64,000 nt of DNA from Dyadobacter sp. LHD-138 (GTDB lineage Bacteria; Bacteroidota; Bacteroidia; Cytophagales; Spirosomataceae), in the NCBI RefSeq assembly GCF_030929615.1, contig NZ_JAVFVU010000015.1, positions 1 to 64,000 of the forward strand, written 5' to 3'. This document shows positions 1 to 9,700 of this stretch, piece after piece. Position 1 is the first letter of the stretch, and the number at the start of each line of letters is the position of its first letter. The translations under genes and the position numbers were made by a program. A model generated the notes under the pieces. That model worked only from the letters and a program-made list of their open reading frames with translations, ran no database searches and was not told where the DNA came from.

Positions 1-55
1 ACAGTTCCAATGCCATCCTTTTAAAAGATTCGTCAAACACCCGTCGTTTTCTCAT
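1..55 (-). CDS. IS3-family transposase OrfA, N-terminal fragment cut by window edge
   Basis: Reading the minus strand from the ATG at 55 gives MRKRRVFDESFKRMALEL and then leaves the window. This resembles the usual start of IS3-family OrfA proteins: a basic stretch followed by F-x-x-S-F-K-x-M-A-x-E-L, which leads into the helix-turn-helix that binds the element ends. Only 18 residues are visible, so the call rests on the short motif. The 61 bases up to the next gene should hold the end of the insertion sequence, but one inverted repeat cannot be recognised without its partner. Confidence 0.55.
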   Translation of the reverse strand, partial: MRKRRVFDESFKRMALEL

Positions 56-116
56 AGTCAAATTTAGTTGAAATATTAAATCTGCCTATTTCTGCCTCCA
101 AACAAATGTAGCAACG

Positions 117-548
117 TCAATGTAACCATTTCTTGAAGTAGCCCGCCTTAGACTCATACCCGAGTGTTTCATAAAAACCTTTTGCTCCAAAGGTTGCTAA
201 GGAAACAAGTACGCAACCATTTTCCTTACTAATATCCTCGAAACAAGTCATTAACATTGATCCAATTTTCATTGTTCTGACTGAAGCATCAACAACTATC
301 TCATCAACATAAGCAACCAGCCCACTGGCGTAAATAGCATCGTGAAAATAACCCGACACATATCCAACGATAGTTTCATTTTGCACAGCAACAAGCAAAC
401 AGTGCTTTTCATTTTCAATAAACTGCGTGAGATTGTTTTGCAAATAGGACTCTGATACACAGATCGCCTCACTAAGCTGATTGGCTAGCCTTAAAATTGG
501 ATATACATCTTCTTGTGTGGCTTTCCTTGCAAAAACTGATTGTTCCAT
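117..548 (-). CDS. GNAT-family N-acetyltransferase
   Basis: A 143-residue protein that covers a single GNAT domain, the fold that moves an acetyl group from acetyl-CoA to an amine. The N-terminal part (FARKATQEDVYPILRLANQL) is the typical first strand and helix. The central strand VAYVDEIVVDASVRTMKIGSML (about residues 79-100) holds the acetyl-CoA pyrophosphate loop, degenerate here because the usual R/Q-x-x-G-x-G/A reads R-T-M-K-I-G-S. The C-terminal GFYETLGYE is the classic closing motif. The substrate cannot be told. It stands alone next to the IS3 edge and is transcribed toward it. Confidence 0.8.
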   Translation of the reverse strand: MEQSVFARKATQEDVYPILRLANQLSEAICVSESYLQNNLTQFIENEKHCLLVAVQNETIVGYVSGYFHDAIYASGLVAYVDEIVVDASVRTMKIGSMLMTCFEDISKENGCVLVSLATFGAKGFYETLGYESKAGYFKKWLH

Positions 549-793
549 ATGCCTTTATAATGTCTTTAGTGCTTGAAATTAGATTGCAATTTAAAGACAT
601 TAAAATAAGATATTTGCCCTACTTGCAAATAATGATTTTACACGTAGCTATCCCGTTCGGCGGAGCCTCCCGACTGCGTCCCAGCCTCACCGGTTTTCGA
701 CCGACCCAAACCCAACAACGCAAGAATCAGGTTTACCCCGCCAGCCAAACGAGATAGTTTTGTGCTATCAATTACATCCTAAACTATCCGCGC
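549..793. other. Intergenic stretch with a GC-rich island
   Basis: This 245-base gap between divergent genes has an AT-rich left part and a distinctly GC-rich part at about 650-760. On the minus strand a frame stays open from 778 to a stop at 638-640 (46 residues) and reads through a hydrophobic run GGVNLILALLGLG, but it has no ATG and an in-frame stop just upstream. It could be a decayed gene end or chance. A short inverted repeat GATAG/CTATC lies at about 753-769. No convincing promoter was found. Confidence 0.3.
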
Positions 794-1471
794 ATGCATA
801 TCAACAGCAAACCTTCGATTTTGTATTTCGGTACACCGGTCGTGCTGATCAGTACCAAAAATGAAAACGGGACCGATAATCTTGCTCCGATGTCTTCCAT
901 ATTCTGGCTTGGCTGGCGTTGTGTTATTGGCTTGGGGGCGAGTGCACAAACTGTAAAGAACCTCATGCGAACGAAGCAATGCGTACTGAATTTACCTTCC
1001 GTCAACGAAGTGTGTCAGGTAAATAAGTTAGCAAAAACTACGGGTGTCAATCCCGTGCCTGATTGGAAAACGTCAAACGGATACCGTTTCGAAGAACATA
1101 AATTTGAAATAGCCGGCTTCACCAGGCAGGTTTCAGAAACTGTTTTGGCACCCAGGGTAAAACAATGCCCCGTTCAAATGGAAGCCGTGGTTGAGGCCGT
1201 ACACGGTTTGGCGGAAGGCGACATTGACATGCGGGGCCGTATCGTGACCTTTGAATTACGCGTCCAAAATGTCCATATTGAGGAATCGTTACTGATGGAC
1301 GGCCAAATCAACCGCGTTGACCCCGATAAGTGGAAGCCGCTGATCATGAGTTTTCAGCAATATTATAGTTTGGGCGAAAATGTCCACACTTCTGCCCTGG
1401 CAGAAATACCGGAAACCGCTTACAATTCGCCGGATCGGGCAAAGGTTATAAACAGTCATAGTCAGGCATAG
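794..1471 (+). CDS. Flavin reductase-like (DIM6/NTAB, FMN-binding split barrel) protein
   Basis: A 225-residue protein of the flavin-reductase-like family. The start HINSKPSILYFGTPVVLIST followed by NLAPMSSIFWLGWR matches the first strands of the split barrel and the FMN-phosphate contact segment (residues about 8-45). LRTKQCVLNLPS-type sequence follows near residue 60. Such proteins bind FMN and act as NAD(P)H:flavin reductases or as unassigned flavoproteins in the cytoplasm. The ATG at 794 begins exactly where family members begin. It is monocistronic, with 133 bases before the next gene. Confidence 0.82.
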   Translation: MHINSKPSILYFGTPVVLISTKNENGTDNLAPMSSIFWLGWRCVIGLGASAQTVKNLMRTKQCVLNLPSVNEVCQVNKLAKTTGVNPVPDWKTSNGYRFEEHKFEIAGFTRQVSETVLAPRVKQCPVQMEAVVEAVHGLAEGDIDMRGRIVTFELRVQNVHIEESLLMDGQINRVDPDKWKPLIMSFQQYYSLGENVHTSALAEIPETAYNSPDRAKVINSHSQA

Positions 1472-1604
1472 TATTTACCGGAATACTGCATACTTAAATA
1501 AAATACCGTCCTTGAAGGTAAATGCGAGTAGCTCTAATATTCAAAAAATCAGGTATCAAAGCAGTCGCAAACAAATTATCTGTTTATAACAACAATTTGG
1601 CAAC

Positions 1605-2744
1605 ATGAATAAAATGATATTTCTACTCATGACAATTTTGACAGCTCTTTTCGCTTGCAGCGAAGCCGATGAACAAGAACCGGCGACAACTTCGGAAATT
1701 CTTTTTACAATGCCCGAAGAATCAGAAACACACGAAGGAACTTGGCTCCAATGGCCGCACCAATATCAATATGGAGTGGCTTACCGTAACAGTTTAGACC
1801 AAACTTGGGTATCTATGACAAAAGAATTGGTAACAAGTGAAAAAGTTCACATTATTGCCTACAACCAAACTGAAAAAGACCGAATTATTGCATTGTTGAA
1901 TGCTGCAAGCGTTTCATTAACCAATGTAGATTTCAAAATTTATAAAACAGATGATGTGTGGGTAAGGGATAACGGGCCAATTTACGCCAAGGATAAAAAT
2001 GGGGATTTGGTTATACAAGATTGGGGATTTAATGCCTGGGGACAAAAAACCGACGACCAGTCAGGGCTTCCAATTGGCTTTTCAAACTGCAACACCATTC
2101 CTTCAAAGATTGCAGCCGACCAAGGTAGAACATTAATTGATATAAATTCCATCATGATAAATGAAGGCGGAAGTGTAGAAATTGACGGCAACGGAACTTT
2201 GATGGCGTGTAAAAGTTCAATTCTGAACAGCAACAGAAACCCAGGAATGACACAAGCACAATCCGAGGCAATTTTTACAAAATATTTAGGTGTCACAAAC
2301 TTTATCTGGCTTGATGGCCAAGCAGGACTTGAACTTACAGACCAACATGTTGACGGATTTGCCCGATTTGGGAATGCGACAACCATTGTAACGATGGAAC
2401 AAAACGACTTATTGGATTTTGACGTAAAGCAATCTGATATAAACAAACTTTTATCCGCCAAAAACAAAAGTGGCATGGCTTATACATTTTTGAAAGTTCC
2501 ATTAACACAAAACAATGTAGTAACCACAAATGGAACGAATTTAGGTTACAAAGGCTCGTATGTAAACTATTATATTGCCAATAATAAAGTTCTTGTACCA
2601 AACTACAACGACCCGAATGATGCCATTGCAAACGGAATAATTCAAACACTTTATCCCACACGAACAGTTGTCGGAATTGACGTTAGAAATTTATACCAAA
2701 ATGGAGGAATGGTACATTGTGTAACGCAACAACAACCTAGATAA
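1605..2744 (+). CDS. Agmatine deiminase / peptidyl-arginine deiminase family lipoprotein
   Basis: A 379-residue member of the PAD_porph family, which removes the imino group from agmatine or peptidyl-arginine. Residues 1-18 form a lipoprotein signal ending LFAC (Cys18), so it is probably attached to the cell envelope. Family landmarks are present: EGTWLQWP (about 44-51), DDVWVRDNGP with the catalytic Asp (about 116-125), EGGSVEIDGNGTLM, DQHVDGFARF with the catalytic His, and the C-terminal GGMVHCVTQQQP with nucleophile Cys372. Cytoplasmic agmatine deiminases lack the lipobox, so the substrate may be extracellular. No polyamine genes lie beside it. Confidence 0.82.
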   Translation: MNKMIFLLMTILTALFACSEADEQEPATTSEILFTMPEESETHEGTWLQWPHQYQYGVAYRNSLDQTWVSMTKELVTSEKVHIIAYNQTEKDRIIALLNAASVSLTNVDFKIYKTDDVWVRDNGPIYAKDKNGDLVIQDWGFNAWGQKTDDQSGLPIGFSNCNTIPSKIAADQGRTLIDINSIMINEGGSVEIDGNGTLMACKSSILNSNRNPGMTQAQSEAIFTKYLGVTNFIWLDGQAGLELTDQHVDGFARFGNATTIVTMEQNDLLDFDVKQSDINKLLSAKNKSGMAYTFLKVPLTQNNVVTTNGTNLGYKGSYVNYYIANNKVLVPNYNDPNDAIANGIIQTLYPTRTVVGIDVRNLYQNGGMVHCVTQQQPR

Positions 2745-2805
2745 AAACGGTCGCCGACATGGGTTCAAATGGAAGTAGTCTTTTGAAGAAAGTAAGGTTG
2801 CCTAT

Positions 2806-2850
2806 GCAGAAAAAAAAGAACGCCGTACACCCGAAAGCAAGGGCGTTCTT
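2806..2850 (-). terminator. Intrinsic terminator of PUL 1
   Basis: A 9-bp stem AAGAACGCC/GGCGTTCTT (2816-2824 with 2842-2850, loop 17) is followed on the minus strand by a run of eight T. It lies about 75 bases past the stop of the minus-strand metallophosphoesterase and would end the PUL 1 transcript. Confidence 0.75.
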
Positions 2851-2923
2851 GTAAAGCAACCGGATCAATAATTTCCCCCTGAAAGGAGTGAAAATTATTT
2901 CTTTGAAAAGGCGTGTATCGGGA

Positions 2924-3880
2924 CTATAATATCAAGTCCCGGTCACTGATTTTCGATGGAAAAGTAATTTGTATGTCCTCAGGCGTGCCGGTTCTGTATG
3001 TTGTGCTTCGGCCTTCCACGGTCATTTTCCCCTTGGGATCCAGCGTTACAAAGGCGAAAAGCGACTCGTTGTAAAAGTGCGCGTGCCCCTGATAAACATA
3101 AGAAGCGCTATTGACGATAAAATAATGTACCCCATTCCGCTCACCATAGCGGTCGTCGTGATCGTGCCCCATGAAAACAGCCGTTACCCTTGCTATGCTC
3201 CCCCGCTTTTTTGCAATAAAATTGGCCTGATCAAAAATTTTCAAAATCTCATCCGCATTGCCGATTTCGTCAAAATAATCACTCAGAAAAACAGGCTGGT
3301 GCATAAATACGACAACAGGAAATTTGGCAGCGGCTAAATCTTCTTTTAACCAATTGAGCTGCTCCTTGTCTGTGAAACTTCGTTTGGGAGCCGGCAGCGG
3401 CCCCCAGTTTGAGGTGTTATAATCCACCAAAGTTCCATCGTCCTTTTTCAGAAAATTCCGGTCCATCACCACAAAATGATAGCCACCCTGATCAAACGAA
3501 TAATACCGTTTGGGCATATCCCAGAACTTCATGATGGTTTCCTTACTGCAAAGATCCATGTCATGGTTTCCCAAGACATGGTATTTTGGACCATGGAAAC
3601 GGTTCCATTCCGCCATAATCCCATCCGACTTTTGCGCCCGGCAAAAATCACCGCACTGGATAATGAAGTCTGGCTTCGTTTTTACAACCTCGTCCATAAA
3701 ACTTTTCAACCTGGGTACTTCATCCTGCCCAAATTGCAGATGATGCAAATCAGAAATTAATCCAAACCTAAGTTTTTTCGTACTTTGGTTGTTGACAGGA
3801 ATAGCAAAAACATTGGATGATGTTAATGCTGCTGTTGCGATAAAACCTATTTTTTTGATAAAGCGACGACGTTGCTCCAT
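2924..3880 (-). CDS. Metallophosphoesterase with Tat-like signal
   Basis: A 318-residue calcineurin-like phosphoesterase. The N-terminus RRRFIKK with a hydrophobic stretch to about residue 26 looks like a twin-arginine export signal. All metal-binding blocks are visible: DLH (D44, H46), CGD (D78), GNHD (104-107), MHQP (about 195) and GHDHDD (about 245). The enzyme would hydrolyse a phosphomono- or diester in the periplasm using two metal ions. It is the last gene of the SusC-SusD-phosphodiesterase-metallophosphoesterase series and is followed by a terminator. The sequence does not show the substrate. Confidence 0.83.
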   Translation of the reverse strand: MEQRRRFIKKIGFIATAALTSSNVFAIPVNNQSTKKLRFGLISDLHHLQFGQDEVPRLKSFMDEVVKTKPDFIIQCGDFCRAQKSDGIMAEWNRFHGPKYHVLGNHDMDLCSKETIMKFWDMPKRYYSFDQGGYHFVVMDRNFLKKDDGTLVDYNTSNWGPLPAPKRSFTDKEQLNWLKEDLAAAKFPVVVFMHQPVFLSDYFDEIGNADEILKIFDQANFIAKKRGSIARVTAVFMGHDHDDRYGERNGVHYFIVNSASYVYQGHAHFYNESLFAFVTLDPKGKMTVEGRSTTYRTGTPEDIQITFPSKISDRDLIL

Positions 3881-3893
3881 GGTTTTAAGTATT

Positions 3894-4000
3894 ATAAGTA
3901 GCCGTTGGCAATTAGCTATAGGCGATTAGCTCAGTAACCGGATGATTAATAGCTTACTATAAAAATCAATAATATAAACTAATTTTTCACCACTACTTAA
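3894..4000 (-). repeat. Left copy of a 105-107 bp inverted repeat flanking the phosphodiesterase gene
   Basis: By eye about 88-90 % identical to the reverse complement of 5189-5293. Shared blocks include GCAATTAGCTATA, AACCGGATGATTAATAGCTT, TATAAAAATC and AAACTAATTTTTCAC. It lies between the metallophosphoesterase start and the phosphodiesterase stop and contains no gene. Confidence 0.85.
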
Positions 4001-4013
4001 CTAAAAAATAAGA

Positions 4014-5096
4014 TCATTTAAAAACGGTCGGCACCGGTTCTCCTACCGTATGGTTCGCTGTAAATTTAAAACCCAGCAATTGTGCCGCAGTCTGCGCGAT
4101 CTGATCCTGATAGATCTGCGCATTGTTTTTCATTTCTCCTTTCGCTGGAATACCCGCTCCAATGACGGCAAGCCAGGTTTCATTCGAACGCGGCGCCGAA
4201 GTCCCGTGCCCTGTCCAATGACTGCCCACACCACGCCCGTGATCAGGATAAATCAAAAACACGGTATTGTCCTTATAAAAAGGATCCTGCTGCATGGTAT
4301 TCCAAAGATTGCCAATCATGGCGTCCAGATAATGCCCTGCGTCCAAAAATGAATCATACTGGCCCGCATGCCCAAAGTTGTCGGGATCTGCAAAATCAAT
4401 ATGGACAACTTTTGGATGATTGGCTGCAATGTAAGATTTTGTCAGCGCATAGGTGTGTACATCGAAACGGATTTCAGAACCAAAATACTCAGGCAGATAA
4501 TGTTGCTGTTCGTTCGCCAGTTTTTGTGCGTCGGTCAAATTTGCCCCTTTAACTTCCTCTCCCGGCACGTTGACCAGCATTTTATTTCTGTCCCGGTTAA
4601 CAATTTTCGCCACGGGCTCCCAGGAAGCGAACGCAACCACTTTGCCCTCATACCCTTTTTGCTTGTTGAAAAATTCAAGTACGTTTTCGTTTGGGTTGTT
4701 TGGATAACTGTTGCTGTTCACCTGCGGATCGTAATAGCCGCAAAGCGTTTCGCTGCGTCCCGGATACGAAAACCAGTATTTATTTTTAACATTAACCTGA
4801 CTTCCCAAATCCCGGTTTCCATACAACTGTCCCTTTTGTCCGATCGTATTCCAAAAAAATGGCATCAGTTTTTCCCTTCTCTCCTCATCCGAATTAGCCC
4901 AGTATTTTTTAAATAAGGCCGCAGAATCCTGGCTCCGGTATTTCTTGTTAAACAACAATACAGAATCCGCTCCGTTGAAAACCTCCTGCCAACGATAACC
5001 GTCCAGCGAAATTAGGACCACATTTTTCGCTTTCTTTTGCCCGTAACTAAAAGTACTGCAAGCCAGTAAAGCAAAGATCAATAAACTGTTTCTCAT
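4014..5096 (-). CDS. Alkaline phosphatase-superfamily phosphodiesterase/phosphatase, secreted
   Basis: A 360-residue enzyme of the alkaline phosphatase/sulfatase-like fold, often labelled phosphoglyceromutase-like or type I phosphodiesterase in Bacteroidota. Residues 1-19 are a signal peptide ending YGQ. Metal ligands are apparent: LISLDGYRW (D32), HIDFADPDNFGHAGQYD (Asp and His), YPDHGRG (Asp-His) and HWTGHG (His). YPGRSETLCGY near residue 114 may hold the nucleophile. It should hydrolyse phosphate esters in the periplasm. It follows susD in PUL 1 and is enclosed by a long inverted repeat found nowhere else in the window, which sets it apart from its neighbours. Confidence 0.8.
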   Translation of the reverse strand: MRNSLLIFALLACSTFSYGQKKAKNVVLISLDGYRWQEVFNGADSVLLFNKKYRSQDSAALFKKYWANSDEERREKLMPFFWNTIGQKGQLYGNRDLGSQVNVKNKYWFSYPGRSETLCGYYDPQVNSNSYPNNPNENVLEFFNKQKGYEGKVVAFASWEPVAKIVNRDRNKMLVNVPGEEVKGANLTDAQKLANEQQHYLPEYFGSEIRFDVHTYALTKSYIAANHPKVVHIDFADPDNFGHAGQYDSFLDAGHYLDAMIGNLWNTMQQDPFYKDNTVFLIYPDHGRGVGSHWTGHGTSAPRSNETWLAVIGAGIPAKGEMKNNAQIYQDQIAQTAAQLLGFKFTANHTVGEPVPTVFK

Positions 5097-5142
5097 GATT
5101 TGAAAGATTAATTAAAGGTTCAGGTCTTTGGTTTGTTGATGA

Positions 5143-5182
5143 TTAACTTCATCCCGGACGCCAAAATCCGGAATGAAGTTAA
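5143..5182 (-). other. Intercistronic hairpin between susD and phosphodiesterase gene
   Basis: A 16-bp stem with one mismatch pairs 5143-5158 (TTAACTTCATCCCGGA) with 5167-5182, loop of 8. No T-run follows on the minus strand, so it looks more like an RNA-stability or processing element than an intrinsic terminator. Confidence 0.65.
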
Positions 5183-5188
5183 TTTAAA

Positions 5189-5293
5189 TTAAGTAGTAGT
5201 GAAAAATTAGTTTATTATCGATTTTTATAATAAGCTATTAATCATCCGGTTGCTGAACTAATCACATATAGCTAATTGCTAACAGCTGCTTAT
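5189..5293 (+). repeat. Right copy of the 105-107 bp inverted repeat
   Basis: Inverted partner of 3894-4000, ending three bases before the stop of the SusD gene. The two copies face each other across the phosphodiesterase gene. They differ mostly by transitions and one 2-base gap, so the pair is not recent. In the minus-strand transcript the copies could pair and loop out the gene. Confidence 0.85.
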
Positions 5294-5295
5294 GG

Positions 5296-6780
5296 TTATT
5301 TAATCAGCCACATCACTACGTTTTGCGTATCAGCACCTTTGAACTGAGCTTGAATCGAAGCTTTTACATTCACTTCATTGGTCGAGTACTCAGAAGTAGG
5401 ATAAGCCCAGCGAACGGGAATCTGGTTATTATTGGCATTTGAAAGTCCGATATCAAACTTGGGCACGCCTGTACGACGGTTGTTGTAAAAAGCCTGGCGA
5501 CCCGAATTCTCAAAGAAAGCCATGTACTTTTGTTCCAAAATCTTGTTCAGACCTTCCGTGGTGTTTCCGGGATATGCGTTTTGGGCTACAAAGGCATCGA
5601 TGGCCGTTTGTGCTATACCATAAAACTTCATCGATTCTTCAATACCTTTTTTGTAATAATCCGCAGCATTTCCAGTAACCCATCCCCGATTAATTGCCTC
5701 TGCGATGTTGAAATGAACCTCATGTGCGCCAAGTTGGATAGCAGGAAGGCCGGCAGCCGAAGTTACCCAGTAGTCAAAGTTGATCATCGACAACAATCCT
5801 TTTCCCGCCTGATCCAGCAAAGTCGACTGTAAATCACCCGTTTTTCCGCCAACGTACCGTGCAAACACATCCGTATTTGTTTTCAAAGCTTCCGCGGGTG
5901 AGGCAACAATCAATAAACGCGGGTCTCTGGTCACTTTGGCAATATCGGTGAAAGTCGCACCCAGCGTATTTCTCTTATCCGTTTTTATAACCACACCATT
6001 GGATGGCCAAAGTGGATAGGTATTAAAAGTATTGTAAACAATTTGAAAGTTCTCCGCATTGGTCAGGATCAGCGGATACTTAACCGGATCACTCACAATG
6101 GCCGTAAACTGCTGTTTTACATTCAGCTCAGGGGTGTCATCCGCGCGTTTGCTAAGGCTGGTTAAAACCCTCAATTTGTACGAATTAACCAGTTTCTGCC
6201 ACTTGGCCAAATCTCCGTTGTAAACAAAATCGTTAGAAACCGTTGCTTTCTTGGCAACCAACGGAGTCAGCTCAGCATTGGCTTCATCCAACCATTTAAG
6301 TACCTGAATATAGATGTCCTTCTGACTGTCATACTTTGGCTTAAAATTAGCATCACTTGCGCCTAGCATCGCCTCAGACATAGGCATGTCTCCAAAAATC
6401 TCTGTGCCACGGCTGTAAAAATAAGCTTTTAGAAATTTGCCCAACGCCTTGTATGGCAGTCCCAGATCTCCGATTTTTTCGGCGGCAATCTCCATTTGGT
6501 TTACGTTTCGCAAGTTAACATAAGTACCGTCAAAGGAAGCCGTTGTCCAGCCATAAGCCTGCCCTTCATAATAGGCTTCGTTCTGGGTCATGTATTGATT
6601 ATGGCGGTGGTCCGTACTCCATGGCGCGTCATAAGTGCTACCGTTCATAAGAATACCGGCCAAAATCAGATCCGAAGAAGGCGCAAGAATCGCAGCCGGA
6701 TCCTTTTGCAATTCTGTGATGTCTTCACAGGATGTCAGGCAGATCACGCATGACAGGATAAAAAATTTTATACGTTTCAT
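5296..6780 (-). CDS. SusD-like nutrient-binding lipoprotein (SusD-like_2 type), PUL 1
   Basis: A 494-residue SusD/RagB homologue. The signal ends LTSC with Cys18, giving a lipoprotein on the outer-membrane surface. The N-terminal ITELQKDPAAI and the helical TPR-like body (ALGKFLKAYFYSRGTEIFGDMPMSEA near 115-140) are typical of the SusD-like_2 branch. FFENSGRQAFYNNRRTGVPKF near residue 420 is the usual C-terminal signature. It would cap the SusC barrel 12 bases upstream and bind the ligand. Because the downstream genes are two phosphoesterases, the ligand is more likely an organic phosphate than a glycan; this is inference. Confidence 0.9.
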   Translation of the reverse strand: MKRIKFFILSCVICLTSCEDITELQKDPAAILAPSSDLILAGILMNGSTYDAPWSTDHRHNQYMTQNEAYYEGQAYGWTTASFDGTYVNLRNVNQMEIAAEKIGDLGLPYKALGKFLKAYFYSRGTEIFGDMPMSEAMLGASDANFKPKYDSQKDIYIQVLKWLDEANAELTPLVAKKATVSNDFVYNGDLAKWQKLVNSYKLRVLTSLSKRADDTPELNVKQQFTAIVSDPVKYPLILTNAENFQIVYNTFNTYPLWPSNGVVIKTDKRNTLGATFTDIAKVTRDPRLLIVASPAEALKTNTDVFARYVGGKTGDLQSTLLDQAGKGLLSMINFDYWVTSAAGLPAIQLGAHEVHFNIAEAINRGWVTGNAADYYKKGIEESMKFYGIAQTAIDAFVAQNAYPGNTTEGLNKILEQKYMAFFENSGRQAFYNNRRTGVPKFDIGLSNANNNQIPVRWAYPTSEYSTNEVNVKASIQAQFKGADTQNVVMWLIK

Positions 6781-6792
6781 AGGAATGTTCGG

Positions 6793-9700
6793 TTAGAATG
6801 TCAGGTTAAGGTTTGCGCCAAAACTTTTCACGGAAGGCGTCTGAAAATCCGTGATTGTATCGCCGTTCGTATACTTGTCCAGGTCAATATTTCTCGTGTA
6901 TTTTCCCGTGAAATACAAGAGGTTTCTACCCACAAGCGAGATACTGGCCGACGATGCAAAATGTAGTTTTTCCAATAATTGTTTTGGAATATTATAACTC
7001 ACGATCACTTCCCGCAGCTTCACATAACTTCTGCTCTTGGCCGCTACATAATTCGACTGGTAATAATTGGTAGCCCAGGCCTGCCATAATACCGGCACAT
7101 CATTTGTTGTAAATTCACGGGTATCCGATATTACTTTTCCGTCCTGATCCGTGTTAAGCTGCCCCTTCACAATGCGCTGGCCAGTCGTCATAACACTTCC
7201 TTTGTATCCTTTGGTATCGCGGTTATTCCAGTCTTTCAAACGATACTCGTTAGCTGATTCCGGTGCAGTTCCGCTACCAAATTGCTTGGTATACATGTAG
7301 TTATTGATCTTGCCACCAAAACGTCCGTCAACCTGGAAGCTGAATACGAATGATTTATAAGAAAAACTGTTGTTAATTCCAGCCGTAAATTTATTGTCGT
7401 AACTGCCCACTTTCGTTCTGTATGGATTGTAGGCTGGCATACCGTTTGAGCCTACGATGATTCCGCCCTGCGCATCACGCTGGAAATCAGTAATAAAATA
7501 TCCGTCCGCACGGTCACCTACTTTTATGTTTCCGTTGTTGCTGTCTCGGATCTGTTTGCCGTCAATTTTGTCGAGCCACCTATGGTTTGTTGACCAGTTT
7601 GCCGAAACATTCCAGGAGAAATTGTCCGTTTTCACAACATTACCTTCGACAGTCAGTTCTACGCCTTTTCTGATGTAGGTATACGCATTGCCCTGAATCG
7701 CCGACACCCCGGATGTGATCGAAGTCGGTACATTAACAATACCCGGCCCTTCGATATTTCGGTACACCGCTCCGTCGACAGTCAGACGATTATGGAAAAA
7801 CCTCATTTCCAAACCAGCTTCCATCGTCTTAACCCGCGCCGCCTGCAAATCCGGATTGTATAACGTTCCTGTATAACCTACACCTGTATACGTATTATTC
7901 CAGCGACCGCTTGTGCTGTATGTCGGGAGTAATTTGTAGATATCGTACTGATCATTTTCATCGACAAAGTCACTGGCCACATTCGCATAAGATCCGCGAA
8001 GTTTTACGAAAGAAACGGTTTCCGGGAATTTAATCACCTCAGAAAGTACCGCGCTTAATGACGCTGACGGATAAAAATACGTATTGTTTTTCTTTGGCAT
8101 CGTTGAAGAACGGTCTGCACGGCCAGTTAAACTCAGATAAAGAAAATCGTTGTAGTCAAGATCCACAAAACCATAAACACTTCCTACCTGACGTTTCCCC
8201 CAGTCATTTCCAGAAGTTGCCGGCTGAACCGAGTTGGATAAATCATAAACGCCAGGGACAATAAGCCCTTTGTTTGTAGTACCACTCAAGGCCGTCACCT
8301 TCACAGATCTCAAATTTCCGTAAAGCGAAGCATTCAGCCCAAAATGATCCATGAACCGGTTCTCATATTTAACAGACGCTTCCGTATTGTTTTCCCAGAA
8401 AGTATCGTAATTCTCATTATAACCTCCCACCTGGTTACCGAACCCGAAATTGTAAAGATTCGAAGAAATCGGAGCCCTGTTTGTACGTCTTCTGTTCCAG
8501 GTACTTACATTGGATCTGGCATTAAAAGTAAGCTTGTCTGTAAGTTTGTAGTTCAACTGTACAAAACCGTAAACGTCATTTTTATTGTACGTTTTCAATG
8601 CCTCATGTGCCGTCATCCAGGGGTTATCGTAGATCGTATATTCACGGTTGTACTGCTGTACATTTTCCTTTCCAGGCTGCCAGTAATTGCGCAGATCATT
8701 TACGTCATAATCAACACCACCCCAAACCGTGAAAATGTAAATCGGGCTGTTCGGACCGTAACCCAGGGTTGGATAATTGGGAGAATACTGCCTGTTGTAG
8801 TTGATGCTGGCATCAATCCGCATCTTTTTCCCGGCGTTAATACCACCTGAAATATTCACATTCGTCCCGCCCAATTTGGTATTTGGCACCGTCCCGCGCT
8901 GAAACATCTGCGAAACCGATAAACGAAAATCTCCGAATTCACTCTTATTGGAAATCGATAAGTTATTGGTACTCAACAACCCGTCACGCAGAAAGTTTTT
9001 CAGGTTGTCTTTTCCGCGAGCAAGCCAGGGAAGTGCTACGAGGTTGCCGCTTGCATCCTTAGGGCTGTTGTACTGCGTAATCGGCTGACCTTCGAAACGC
9101 GGTCCCCAGATATTGTAGTCATTATCATTGATACCACCGCCACGGCCATCTTTAAAGGCATACTTATAATCACTTCCCGGACCATACTCTGTTTGGTATT
9201 CAGGAATGGCGTTGTAACCCGTTTGCAATTGCGTACTGGAATTAAAATCAACCTGAAATCCTTTTTTATTGGAAGAGCCTTTCTTGGTTGTGATAACAAT
9301 AGCACCATTACCGCCTCTGTTACCATATAAGGCCGCCGCACTCGCACCTTTCAACACCGAGTACGTTTCGATATCATCCGGGCTTAGGTTCCAGGAATCC
9401 GTATTAACAGGAACACCGTCAACTACATACAAAATACCCTTACGCCCACGTAATGTTACGTTCGGGGACGAAAAAAGATCCGTTCCCTGCGCGATCGTCA
9501 AACCGGCTACTTTCCCTGCGAGCGACGCGATGGCGTTGGACTCCCGGGCTTTCACCATGCTGCTCCCCTTTACTTCCTGCACCGCATAACCGAGTGCTTT
9601 TTTCTCCTTTTTAATACCAAGAGCCGTCACAACAACCTCGTTAAGGGAAGTTTGATCCGCTTTCAAAGTAATATCCAGCACAGAATTGCTGCCAACAGCA

